A stretch of 37,119 nucleotides of DNA, taken from the NCBI GenBank assembly GCA_026398595.1, contig JAPLSO010000035.1, forward strand, positions 1 through 37,119, written 5' to 3'. The notes beneath the pieces are model-generated. The model was not told the origin of the DNA. It was given only the letters and a program-made list of their open reading frames with translations, and ran no database searches. The DNA comes from Spirochaetota bacterium. Lineage in GTDB: Bacteria; Spirochaetota; Spirochaetia; Treponematales; Rectinemataceae. This document shows positions 25,225 through 33,270 of the stretch, piece after piece (positions within the stretch are counted from its first letter, which is position 1; every line of letters starts with the position of its first letter). The translations under genes were made by a program, and so were the position numbers.

Positions 25225-25893
25225 TTAAGAAAGGTTTCTCTTTTCTGCGACGCCTAAAGGAAGCTGTTTCTTGCTTGTTTTGCTTTTTTCTGAGTTGTTC
25301 TTGTAGGTATCCCAGGAGATTGTATAGTCCTCCGCCTGGTTACCCCAAGTGACCCAGCCATCCCGTTTGCCGCGGCCGAATAATTCCAAATAAGGTCCCG
25401 GACTACAGGCTTCGATTATCTCGTACTGTTCGTCAGGTTTTCTCGAGTGTTCCTGCTTCATTGACCTAATAATATTTACTTGGCTCCGTCCCGGCTGAAG
25501 TGTGCGGAGATTCCCCCGAATTCCAAAGAGGATCAATTCGGTTGTATTCCTGAAATAGAACCCGACACCTCGTCCATCCGGCCCTCCGTCTTTTCTCACC
25601 TTGTGCCATACGATGTTGGCTTTGTACTCGAATCCCCAGGCTTTCAGGACTTTCAAACCCTCGGGAAGCAAGGCATTCGGCACCCAGAGATAAAGATGGG
25701 AAGGACTATCGGCCGCTTCGGCGACGGGAATCGAGCAAATCTCCTCAACGCTGAGCGTGGAGTAGCGGGCGAGTCGTTTATGTTCGGGAGCCACTTTGCC
25801 AGTTCGGTTTAGAAATCTCCAAGGAGGATCCGCGAGTATAGTTGAGAATTTTTTCTCATGAACAAACGAGGTAAAATCCTCGCAAACGCCCAT
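25225..25893 (-). CDS. MT-A70 family DNA adenine methyltransferase (restriction-modification)
   Basis: An N6-adenine methyltransferase, 222 residues. The catalytic motif DPPW (ADPPWRF, about residues 21-27), the VEEICSIPV and SHLYLWVPNALLPEGLKVL blocks, NIVWHK and EHSRKPDEQYEIIEACSPGP are all typical of the MT-A70 family. It starts at 25893 immediately behind the TGA of the endonuclease gene (TGAATG), with GAGGAGG just before. It should protect DNA from the neighbouring endonuclease. The tail is lysine- and serine-rich. The pair is noticeably more A+T-rich than its surroundings, a sign of horizontal gain. Confidence 0.9.
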   Translation of the reverse strand: MGVCEDFTSFVHEKKFSTILADPPWRFLNRTGKVAPEHKRLARYSTLSVEEICSIPVAEAADSPSHLYLWVPNALLPEGLKVLKAWGFEYKANIVWHKVRKDGGPDGRGVGFYFRNTTELILFGIRGNLRTLQPGRSQVNIIRSMKQEHSRKPDEQYEIIEACSPGPYLELFGRGKRDGWVTWGNQAEDYTISWDTYKNNSEKSKTSKKQLPLGVAEKRNLS

Positions 25894-26481
25894 TCAATCC
25901 TCCTCGAAAAGTTTAGCGGAAATACCGATAGCCAGGATTGGGCATCCAGAACCTCCTCCGCCTTCGATCTTCGGTAACAACTTCGACAGATGCGTCGTTG
26001 AATTTCCATACGAAGGCCCCTTCCCCATCTGATCAAAAATCGTCTGCAATTCGTCGCACCTTGTCAGAATTATACCTATGCTGATCGCTCGCAAATCAAA
26101 CAGTAACCTAAAGTTATCCAAATCACGATCATAAAAGGGATCTTTATTGTTCCACTCCAGTTCCAAAGCTATCCTATTCTTGTAACTGTCAACTTTATGT
26201 GTCGGACTGTCTATCCGGTGGTCGTCGACAATCATCGAGGTCAAAAACTTCTTCTCGACCCACCCTTTTTTCGACATAAATTCATCAACCCAAATCGCTA
26301 TTGGTGACTTTCTCCCCCCAGGAACCGCCACCCAAGATTTTTTCAATCTAAAAGCTCGGAGCAATTCAAGCAAATCGGCCCATTCATCAGGAAAATCATT
26401 TTTTAAGATTGCAATTGAATGTTTCCATTCGTGGAACTCGTACAGGTCGAGAATATCTTGCGGGAAATCAGTAAGCGGCAT
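25894..26481 (-). CDS. BglII-family type II restriction endonuclease
   Basis: A 195-residue protein resembling the BglII/BstYI restriction endonuclease family. The likely catalytic centre is in NRIALELEWNNKDPFYDRDL (about residues 104-123), where acidic residues and ExE replace a canonical PD-(D/E)xK; the following LDNFRLLFDLRAISIGIILT strand and the GPSYGNSTTH segment are also family-like. It is translationally coupled to the MT-A70 methylase, a common arrangement. The recognition site cannot be derived; family members cut GATC-centred sites. Codon and base use (A+T-rich) differ from neighbours. Confidence 0.82.
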   Translation of the reverse strand: MPLTDFPQDILDLYEFHEWKHSIAILKNDFPDEWADLLELLRAFRLKKSWVAVPGGRKSPIAIWVDEFMSKKGWVEKKFLTSMIVDDHRIDSPTHKVDSYKNRIALELEWNNKDPFYDRDLDNFRLLFDLRAISIGIILTRCDELQTIFDQMGKGPSYGNSTTHLSKLLPKIEGGGGSGCPILAIGISAKLFEED

Positions 26482-26556
26482 TTTTCTCTCCCATCCGATT
26501 GTACATGGAGAATCTATATAAATACAACGTAAAAAGAGCAGGCCAATGATTCAACC

Positions 26557-27456
26557 TCAGCTTCCCCTTTCCGAAGGAACGAGAAGGGCGGGGAGCCTGA
26601 CCGCGGCGATGATGCGCGCGGCCGCGCTTTCGGCCCAGAAGGCGCGAGTGCCAGCCCGGCCGTGGGTGCCCAGGACGATGAGGTCGGAAGCGCGTTCCCT
26701 GGCGAGGCGGGCGATTTGGCGGGCCGGGTCGCCGCTTCGGCGTATGACATCGGCCGCGATTCCGGCCGCGGCGAGCTGTTCGGCCTTTTCACCCAGGTAG
26801 GCGTCAATTGTCGCCTCGGAGAGACGCAAGGATTCGCGCATCGCCGAAGGCGACAGCAGGCCTACGGCCCGCTGGCCGCCCTTGAGAGTCGATCGGGTGG
26901 GGATGACCGAGACGAGGTCGACGGCCGCGCCCGTCGCCGCCGCGAAATCCCGCACGAGGGCGAAGGACTGCTCGTGTTCGGGTTTGCCATCCAGGGCGAG
27001 GAGTATCCTGCGGAACGGAAGGACGGGAGGGTTTTGGGCACGGAGAATAAGGACGGGCGACGTCTGATACCGCATGATCCTCTGACCGAGGCTCCCTTCG
27101 AAAAGGCGTTCCAGCCCGCCCGAGCCGTGGACGCAGAGGATGACCAGGTCCTGGTAAAGTTCGACGGCATGCTCGGCGAGGCTCTTGGACAGGTCGGTGA
27201 CTTCGGCCTCGTGGACATGGCGCTCGATCTTGGCCCCGGGGGGAAAAGCCCGGCCGGCCACTTCGTCCAGGTAGTCCCCCGCCTCGCGCCCGCCTGCGAA
27301 GTGGCGCTGGCCGTGAACTTCCTTGGGGCCGTCGGCCTCGGGAAGATGGATAAGTGTTACCGTCGAATCGAAGACTGCCCGCAGGGCTTCCGCGGACGCG
27401 AGGGCCGTTTCGGCCGATGCCGAGCCGTCGAGAGGGACGAGAATGCGATCGAACAT
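26557..27456 (-). CDS. Universal stress protein with two Usp domains
   Basis: A 299-residue cytosolic protein made of two tandem UspA domains: residues 1-145 (MFDRILVPLDGSASAETAL ... LVILCVHGSGG with the nucleotide-loop pattern GSGGLERLFEGSLGQ) and 150-299 (FRRILLALDGKPEHEQS ... DLIVLGTHGRAGTRAFWAE). The first domain keeps the ATP-binding G-x2-G-x9-G-S pattern, the second a weaker form. Start at 27456 is supported by GGGAGG within the end of mntH; it lies two bases after the mntH stop, so the two genes are co-transcribed. Expected role: general stress protection or transporter-linked regulation. Confidence 0.9.
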   Translation of the reverse strand: MFDRILVPLDGSASAETALASAEALRAVFDSTVTLIHLPEADGPKEVHGQRHFAGGREAGDYLDEVAGRAFPPGAKIERHVHEAEVTDLSKSLAEHAVELYQDLVILCVHGSGGLERLFEGSLGQRIMRYQTSPVLILRAQNPPVLPFRRILLALDGKPEHEQSFALVRDFAAATGAAVDLVSVIPTRSTLKGGQRAVGLLSPSAMRESLRLSEATIDAYLGEKAEQLAAAGIAADVIRRSGDPARQIARLARERASDLIVLGTHGRAGTRAFWAESAAARIIAAVRLPALLVPSERGS

Positions 27457-27458
27457 GA

Positions 27459-28740
27459 TCAACCTCCCGCCATGAAGGTGTTGTAGATCAAAAAGAGGTC
27501 CAGCGCGATGATCACCACCGAGACTAGAGCCATCGCGACTTTGGTGATGCGCTTGTTGACGAGGTCGCCCATGATCTTCTTGTCGTTGGTGAAAACAATC
27601 AGGGGAATGATGGCGAGAGGCAGACAGAAGCTTAATACGACCTGGCTCAGGACGAGGGTCCTGGTGGAGTCCATCCCGAGGAAAATGACGACGAGGGAGG
27701 GGACCACGGTGATAAGACGCCGCACCCATATGGGAATATCCTTTTTGATAAAACCCTGGATGATGATCTGGCCGGCCTGGGTGCCTACTGTGGAGGAAGA
27801 GAGCCCCGAAGCGAGGAGGGAGACGGCAAATACCGTGCTGGCGGCTGGACCGAGGAGGGGTTCGAGGGTCTTATGTGCCTCCTCGAGGGTGCCGACTCCG
27901 CTCATGCCGTGGACGAAGAAGGTGCCGGAGGCGACGATGAGCATGGCCGCGTTGATGAGGCCGGCGACGCCCATGGCCGCGATTACGTCGATGATTTCGA
28001 AACGGTAGAGCCGCTTTCTCTGGCTCGGGTCGTGGGGAATCCTGTCCTGGGTGAGGGCCGAGTGGAGAAAGATGGCGTGGGGCATGATGGTAGCCCCGAG
28101 GATTCCCACGGCAAGGATCACACTCTCCTTGCCCTGGAAGCTGGGAATCACGGTATGGGGAAGGATATCGCCCCAGACAGGCTTTACCATGATGAGTTCG
28201 GCAAGGTAGCAGAGGGAGATGACGCCGACGAAGACGGCGAAGGGGGCGGAAGCCGTAGCGCTGGAGCGCGAGTATGCCGAAGGTACAGAGGGCGGTGAGA
28301 AGGCCGGCTGCCCAGAGCGGCATCCCGAAGAGAAGATTGAAGGCCACGGCCGCGCCGAGGAACTCGGCCAGGTCGGTGGCCATAGCCGCCAGTTCCATCA
28401 TGATCCACAACGCGTAGACGACGGGCTTGGGGAAGCGTTGACCGCAGTGTTCGGCCAAGTTCTTCCCCGTCGCTATTCCCAGCTTGGCCGAGAGGGCTTG
28501 AATGAGCATGGCCATGAAGTTGCTGGCGAAAATGACCCAGAGGAGGGTGTAGCCGAACTTGGCTCCCGCCTGGATGTTCGTCGCGAAGTTGCCGGGATCG
28601 AGATAGGCGATGCTCGCGATGACGGCCGGACCGAGGAAGGGAAGGATACGCTTGATTCGCGTCCCGAAGCAGCCGCCTGAGCCCTCGAGAGCTTCCTTGG
28701 CGCGGTCTACGGTCTTCCGGTCCATCTCCGAAGAAGACAT
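27459..28740 (-). pseudogene. mntH: Nramp-type Mn(II)/Fe(II) transporter, frameshifted at a C5 tract
   Basis: Proton-coupled divalent metal importer of the Nramp family with about 11 membrane helices. The metal-binding [12 protein letters not shown] (helix 1) is in the N-terminal frame and [11 protein letters not shown] (helix 6) in the C-terminal frame. The break lies near 28248: RYGFRP should run on as [15 protein letters not shown] but the frame changes at CGCCCCCTTCG; removing one C restores it. The gene starts at 28740 behind a G-rich site. Apart from the single indel, both halves are well conserved. The lesion sits in a homopolymer, so a base-calling error or slipped-strand change (possibly reversible) are both open. 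Confidence 0.88.
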
Positions 28741-28770
28741 GAAGCCCCCCTTTTAAGCTTATGCCGGCCT

Positions 28771-31308
28771 TCAGGCCCAGCGCACCAGCCCCGGCACGAA
28801 ACGCCCGCCCAGGGCTTCATGCTTGGGCAGGATCCGTATAGTACAGCCTATCTGGCCCGTGAGCCTCCCATTGACGACAGCCTTGTAGGTCCAGACCTGG
28901 CCTTCGCTCGATTCGGCCTCCATCTCGGTGCGCTCGGGGGATTCGATTTCACCCTTGCTCGAGACGGGGCCGCGGCAGCATTCCACGTGGACTTCCTCAG
29001 GCGAAAGGCCGGCTAGATTCACCTTGGCTTCGACATTGATCTTCGTGCCCCGGGCGACGACAGGCGGGGCGTCGTCCTTCATGTCGATGACAGCCACCTG
29101 AGGCCAGAGGGACGAAGCCTTGTCGAGATAGGCGGCCAGGGAGCGCGAAGGGGCGTATTTCCCAGCCTCAAGCCTTTCGCCTTCGGCCATGGCCGGCTTG
29201 TAATAGCGCCCGTAGTACTCCTCGAGCATCCGGTGGGTCGAGAAATCGCGGCCTATGATTTTGATCGAGGCACGCATCTTGGCTATCCATTCGCGGGGCA
29301 GGTTGTCCCTGCCTCGCCGGTAGAAGGTCGGCACGATCTCGCGCTCGAGGAGGTCGTAGAGGGCCTCGCTCTCGATCTTGTCCTGGAGTTCCTCGTCCTG
29401 GTATTCCTCGCCCGAGCCGATGGCCCAGCCAATGTCGGTGGAAAAGCCTTCGGCCCACCAGCCGTCGAGGACAGAGCAGTTGAGGACGCCATTCATACCC
29501 GCCTTCATGCCCGAAGTGCCGGAAGCCTCGAGGGGCCGGCGCGGGGTGTTGAGCCAGACATCCGAACCCGAGGTTATGTAGCGGGCGATGTTCATATCGT
29601 AGTCTTCGAGGAAGACGAGCCGCCCCAGCATCTCGCTCTTGCGCGAGAAGTGGACGAGTTCCCTGATGAGTTCTTTGCCGGGGATGTCGTGGGGGTGGGC
29701 CTTGCCCGCGAAGATGATCTGTAGGGGCCTGTCGCTGCTCGAAAGGAGCCGGATGAGCCTGTCGGGGTCGGAGAGAAGGAGGTTGCCGCGCTTGTAGGTA
29801 GCGAACCTGCGCGCGAAGGAGATAGTCAGGACCGAAGGCGACAGGGCGTCCCCCGCGGAGAGAAGGGCCGGATCGGAGACGCCCAGACGCTTCATCGAGG
29901 AAGACAGCCTGTCGCCGGCGAAGGCGACGAGGCGCTCCCTGCGCCGCTCGTGGGTCCTCCAGAGTTCCTCGTCCGAGACCCTGTCCATGCGGTCCCAGAT
30001 GTCCTTGGCGCCAGGCTCGTCGTTGAAGCGGGGACCGAGGAAACGGTCAAGGAGGGCGAGCATGTCGTGGCTGATCCAGGTGCGGGGATGGACGCCGTTC
30101 GTGACGTGGGCTATCGGTACTTCGGCGACCGGCAGCTGGGGCCAGAGATTCTTCCACATTTCCCTCGAAACCTCACCGTGGAGGGCCGAGACCCCGTTGG
30201 CGTAGGCCGAGAGCTTGAGGGCGAAGACGGTCATGCAGAAGCTTTCACCGTAGTCGCCTGGATTCTCCCTCCCCAGGGAGAGAAACTCCACCCAGTCTAC
30301 CCCATAGCTCCCGATCCAGGAGCGGAAGTACTTCTCCATGAGGTCGATGCCGAAGCGCTCGTTGCCCGCAGGCACGGGGGTGTGCGTCGTGAAGATGTTG
30401 GTCGGGGTGAATGCCTGGACGGCCTCCTTGAAGGACAGGCCGTGCTCGGACATGAGGAGCCGGATGCGCTCCAGGGCGAGGAAGGCCGAGTGGCCCTCGT
30501 TCATGTGGGTGGCTGCCACCTTGACGCCCAGGACTGACAAGGCTCGGATACCGCCGACGCCGAGGAGGATTTCCTGGCAGATCCGCATCTCCTTGTCGCC
30601 GCCGTAGAGGGTGGCCGTTATCAGCCTGTCCTCGGGCGTGTTCTCGGGGATGTTCGTATCGAGGAGGAAGAGACTTGCCCTTCCCACCTTGACCTCCCAG
30701 ATGGCGGCATGGACGAGGCGTCCGGCAAGGTCCACGGAGATGAGGATGGGCGATCCATCGGAGTCCTCGCAGCGCTCGACCGGCATGTTGTACCAGTCGT
30801 TCTCGGGATAGGACTCCTGCTGGAAGCCATCGGCGTTGAGGTACTGCTTGAAGTAGCCCTGTCTGTAGAGGAGGCCGACGCCCACGAGGGGAAGACCAAG
30901 ATCACTCGAGGTCTTGATGTGGTCGCCCGACAGGATTCCCAAGCCTCCGGAATACGTGGGCAGGGAGACATCAATGCCGAATTCCATGGAGAAATAGGCT
31001 GTCACCGGTGCCTTTGGCCCCTTGTACCAGGTTTCTCCCCTTGAGTAGCGATCGAAGCGGCTCTTCAGGTCGGCGAGGGATGCGAGGAAGGAATCGTCCT
31101 GCGCCAGCTGGTCGAAACGATCCTGCCTCATCATGCCCAGCATCTTGACAGGGTTCTGGCCGGAAGCGACCCAAGCGTCCTGGTCGATGCGAATGAAGAG
31201 GGATATGACGTCGAAATTCCATGACAGCCAGAGATTGCGCGCCAAGGGCTCGAGACCGGCAAGGGCACCTTCGAGCCGGGGTTTTACGGTATGGGTCAGA
31301 ATCTTCAT
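28771..31308 (-). CDS. glgP: Alpha-glucan (glycogen) phosphorylase, DUF3417-containing
   Basis: PLP-dependent GT35 enzyme that releases glucose-1-phosphate from glycogen or maltodextrin, 845 residues. The N-terminal DUF3417 segment (LARNLWLSWN) is followed by FSMEFGIDVSLPTYSGGLGI (substrate region), HMNEGHSAFLALERIRLLM, and the catalytic and PLP region ASGTSGMKAGMNG (PLP-binding Lys near residue 585-590). Start at ATG 31308 (MKILTHTVKP) agrees with the family; the upstream in-frame extension is not conserved-looking. This is the shorter bacterial/archaeal phosphorylase class, not the classical 900-residue type. The gene is intact and 17 bases after the helicase-like gene, so probably co-transcribed with it. 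Confidence 0.92.
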   Translation of the reverse strand: MKILTHTVKPRLEGALAGLEPLARNLWLSWNFDVISLFIRIDQDAWVASGQNPVKMLGMMRQDRFDQLAQDDSFLASLADLKSRFDRYSRGETWYKGPKAPVTAYFSMEFGIDVSLPTYSGGLGILSGDHIKTSSDLGLPLVGVGLLYRQGYFKQYLNADGFQQESYPENDWYNMPVERCEDSDGSPILISVDLAGRLVHAAIWEVKVGRASLFLLDTNIPENTPEDRLITATLYGGDKEMRICQEILLGVGGIRALSVLGVKVAATHMNEGHSAFLALERIRLLMSEHGLSFKEAVQAFTPTNIFTTHTPVPAGNERFGIDLMEKYFRSWIGSYGVDWVEFLSLGRENPGDYGESFCMTVFALKLSAYANGVSALHGEVSREMWKNLWPQLPVAEVPIAHVTNGVHPRTWISHDMLALLDRFLGPRFNDEPGAKDIWDRMDRVSDEELWRTHERRRERLVAFAGDRLSSSMKRLGVSDPALLSAGDALSPSVLTISFARRFATYKRGNLLLSDPDRLIRLLSSSDRPLQIIFAGKAHPHDIPGKELIRELVHFSRKSEMLGRLVFLEDYDMNIARYITSGSDVWLNTPRRPLEASGTSGMKAGMNGVLNCSVLDGWWAEGFSTDIGWAIGSGEEYQDEELQDKIESEALYDLLEREIVPTFYRRGRDNLPREWIAKMRASIKIIGRDFSTHRMLEEYYGRYYKPAMAEGERLEAGKYAPSRSLAAYLDKASSLWPQVAVIDMKDDAPPVVARGTKINVEAKVNLAGLSPEEVHVECCRGPVSSKGEIESPERTEMEAESSEGQVWTYKAVVNGRLTGQIGCTIRILPKHEALGGRFVPGLVRWA

Positions 31309-31324
31309 CGGGGTTCCGCCTCTG

Positions 31325-33115
31325 CTATTCGGACTTCTTGGCGCCGAAAATATCCTGGATCTTTCCCAGGAAACCACGGGATTTCTCCTCCCGCAGAAAG
31401 GGGGCTTCGGGAGCGGGATTCTGAGCCTCGGGCTGCTCGGTCTTGACTTCGCGGGCAGGTGTTCTGGCCGCAGGAGCAGGCCTTCCGGACCGGAAATTCT
31501 GCCTGGGCTTTCCGGAGCGCTCTACCGCCTGACCATATTTCTTTCTATAGATGGCCATGCGCTCCTCCATGGACAGGGCGTAGGGGTTGGTTGTCCCGAC
31601 AACTTCCCTTACATGAACCGCGGCCGCTCGAGGATGATCGTCACGGAAAGGCCGCCGGTCATCGCGCCTGTCCTGCTCCTCACGGCCGTGGCCGCCGCGA
31701 TTGTCATGGCTGTCGTGGTCTCCGCGATGCTCGCCGCGATCGAAGCTATGGCCGCGTTCGTCCCTGCCGCCCCGCTCGAACCTGTCCCTGCGGCGGGGTT
31801 CGGGGAGTTCGACTGCCTTGCCCGCGCTCAAGTCCTCGGGAAGACCTGACTTGTCCACCAGCGGAGCCACGGCGAGCGAGGCGTCGATAAGCCGCTCGAT
31901 GGCGGGAATACCGTACATATAGCGCTCGCAGACCAGGTTGTAGATGCCGGCTCCGAGCGCATCCCGCTTCAGAAGGTTGAGCCTTTCGAAATAGAACTCG
32001 GGTTCGAGGGGGATGTCATAGTTGACCAATGTCGCGAAGCAAGGTGTGGCTATTCCCTTGGCACCTTCGTCCGTGAGGACGAGGACGAAGCTGTCGGCAG
32101 GAAAGCGCGATGCCACGGCCGGGCCCGCCTCGGGCGCCCCGACGACCTCGGGCACGACAGCGGAAGTTGCCGCCGCGGCTGCATGTTCGACGCAGGCGTC
32201 ACCGGCCGGAAGGCCCGTGTCTGAGGGTTCTTCGCGGGGCGGCCTCTTGCCGGTCCAGCCCAAGGCCTTGGCGGCGATCTGGTTCTTCCGCTCGATGTTG
32301 AGATTGCCCGCGATGTAGTCCGAGGCGACGCCGTTCATGGTCAGCCGCATCGAAAGCTCGGCTGCCGTGGATTTGAGGTTGCAGAAGACACAGAGATGTC
32401 GGTCCTCGACCTTCGACAGGAGGTCCAGGATGAAGCGAATCTTGTCGCCCTCGGCCACGTCCCTGGAGACGGCGGCCATGGTTCCGGCGAAGCCCATGGT
32501 CTCGCTAAGCGCTATCTCCTTTGGATCGTCGGCGAAGTCCCAGGCTAAATTCTTCGCTTTAGGCGTGTGCTTGGCCGCGACGACGAGGGTCTTGCGCTCC
32601 CACGAGGGGAGGATGTGGCCCTGGATCGTCCTGATCAGTTCGCCCGGCAGTTCGGCCAGCAGATCGGCCTGATCAGCCACGATAAAGCCGAAGCTTCTGG
32701 GCTGGAATTCAGGCTCGACTATAGCCTCCGAAAGACTTTCAAGGTCGGCCACGACGAAAGCGGCGCCTGCGCAAAGCGCGCCGGGGCCGTCGAGGAGGAC
32801 TGGCGCAACCAGCCCTGGCACCGCCGAGAAAAGCCTCGCGGCTTCGGCGTAGAAGGCCGCGGCGGCTTCCTTCTCGGCGCAGAGATAGAGGACTCTCGTC
32901 TTTCCCGCTTCTCCGCGTCCCTGTTTCAGCCAATACAGTACAGGGAAGAGGAGTATGGCCGAGCGATCTTTTTGCAGATTGGTTTTCACATAGAGGTTTT
33001 CGTTCTGCTCGAAGAGGCCGGAAAGAAGTTTGTCATAAAAGACAGATCGGTAGCTGTCGTCAGCGCCTGCCCCGGCGAACAGGGCCGGGTCGATGAAAAA
33101 TCGTAAAAGGTTCAT
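31325..33115 (-). CDS. Helicase-like protein with degenerate ATPase motifs and charged, disordered tail
   Basis: A 596-residue protein with two RecA-like domains in DEAD-box order, but the active motifs are altered. The expected Walker A (AxxGxGKT) reads TNLQKDRSAIL near residue 48, and the DEAD motif is replaced by VADQADLL near 150. Motif V is TDEGAKGI (like TDVAARGID), but motif VI arginines are missing (FERLNLLKRDAL). The HLCVFCNLKSTAAELSMRL segment matches the usual RNA-helicase motif IV. Residues 430-520 are a run of Arg, Asp, Gly and His, followed by TNPYALSMEERMAIYRKKYG and a low-complexity end. An RNA-binding scaffold or a former helicase is likely. Alternative: a family of non-canonical helicases. 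Confidence 0.65.
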   Translation of the reverse strand: MNLLRFFIDPALFAGAGADDSYRSVFYDKLLSGLFEQNENLYVKTNLQKDRSAILLFPVLYWLKQGRGEAGKTRVLYLCAEKEAAAAFYAEAARLFSAVPGLVAPVLLDGPGALCAGAAFVVADLESLSEAIVEPEFQPRSFGFIVADQADLLAELPGELIRTIQGHILPSWERKTLVVAAKHTPKAKNLAWDFADDPKEIALSETMGFAGTMAAVSRDVAEGDKIRFILDLLSKVEDRHLCVFCNLKSTAAELSMRLTMNGVASDYIAGNLNIERKNQIAAKALGWTGKRPPREEPSDTGLPAGDACVEHAAAAATSAVVPEVVGAPEAGPAVASRFPADSFVLVLTDEGAKGIATPCFATLVNYDIPLEPEFYFERLNLLKRDALGAGIYNLVCERYMYGIPAIERLIDASLAVAPLVDKSGLPEDLSAGKAVELPEPRRRDRFERGGRDERGHSFDRGEHRGDHDSHDNRGGHGREEQDRRDDRRPFRDDHPRAAAVHVREVVGTTNPYALSMEERMAIYRKKYGQAVERSGKPRQNFRSGRPAPAARTPAREVKTEQPEAQNPAPEAPFLREEKSRGFLGKIQDIFGAKKSE

Positions 33116-33216
33116 ATATGATCCTATAAGCTATACTATTGTCGCCCGAAAAGCCGGGATGACCACTGTTTCGTCGTTGAAGGGCGAATGATATCCCAAA
33201 CGGGGAAGAAAGTGAA

Positions 33217-33270
33217 GGTGTGGGTGTGGGTGTGGGTGTGGGTGTGAGTCTGAGTCTGAGTCTGAGTCAC
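33217..33270. repeat. Tandem hexanucleotide repeats (GGTGTG x5, AGTCTG x3)
   Basis: Five perfect copies of GGTGTG (33217-33246) run straight into three AGTCTG copies (33247-33264) and a partial AGTCAC. The last bases include the stop codon (33267-33269, minus strand) of the GGDEF-HD-GYP gene. The array lies between that stop and the helicase-like gene start. Such arrays change length by slippage; here it would affect only the 3' untranslated part. Confidence 0.9.

Noticed and set aside
33217..33270. CRISPR-like array
   Set aside because: Repeats are six bases with no spacers.
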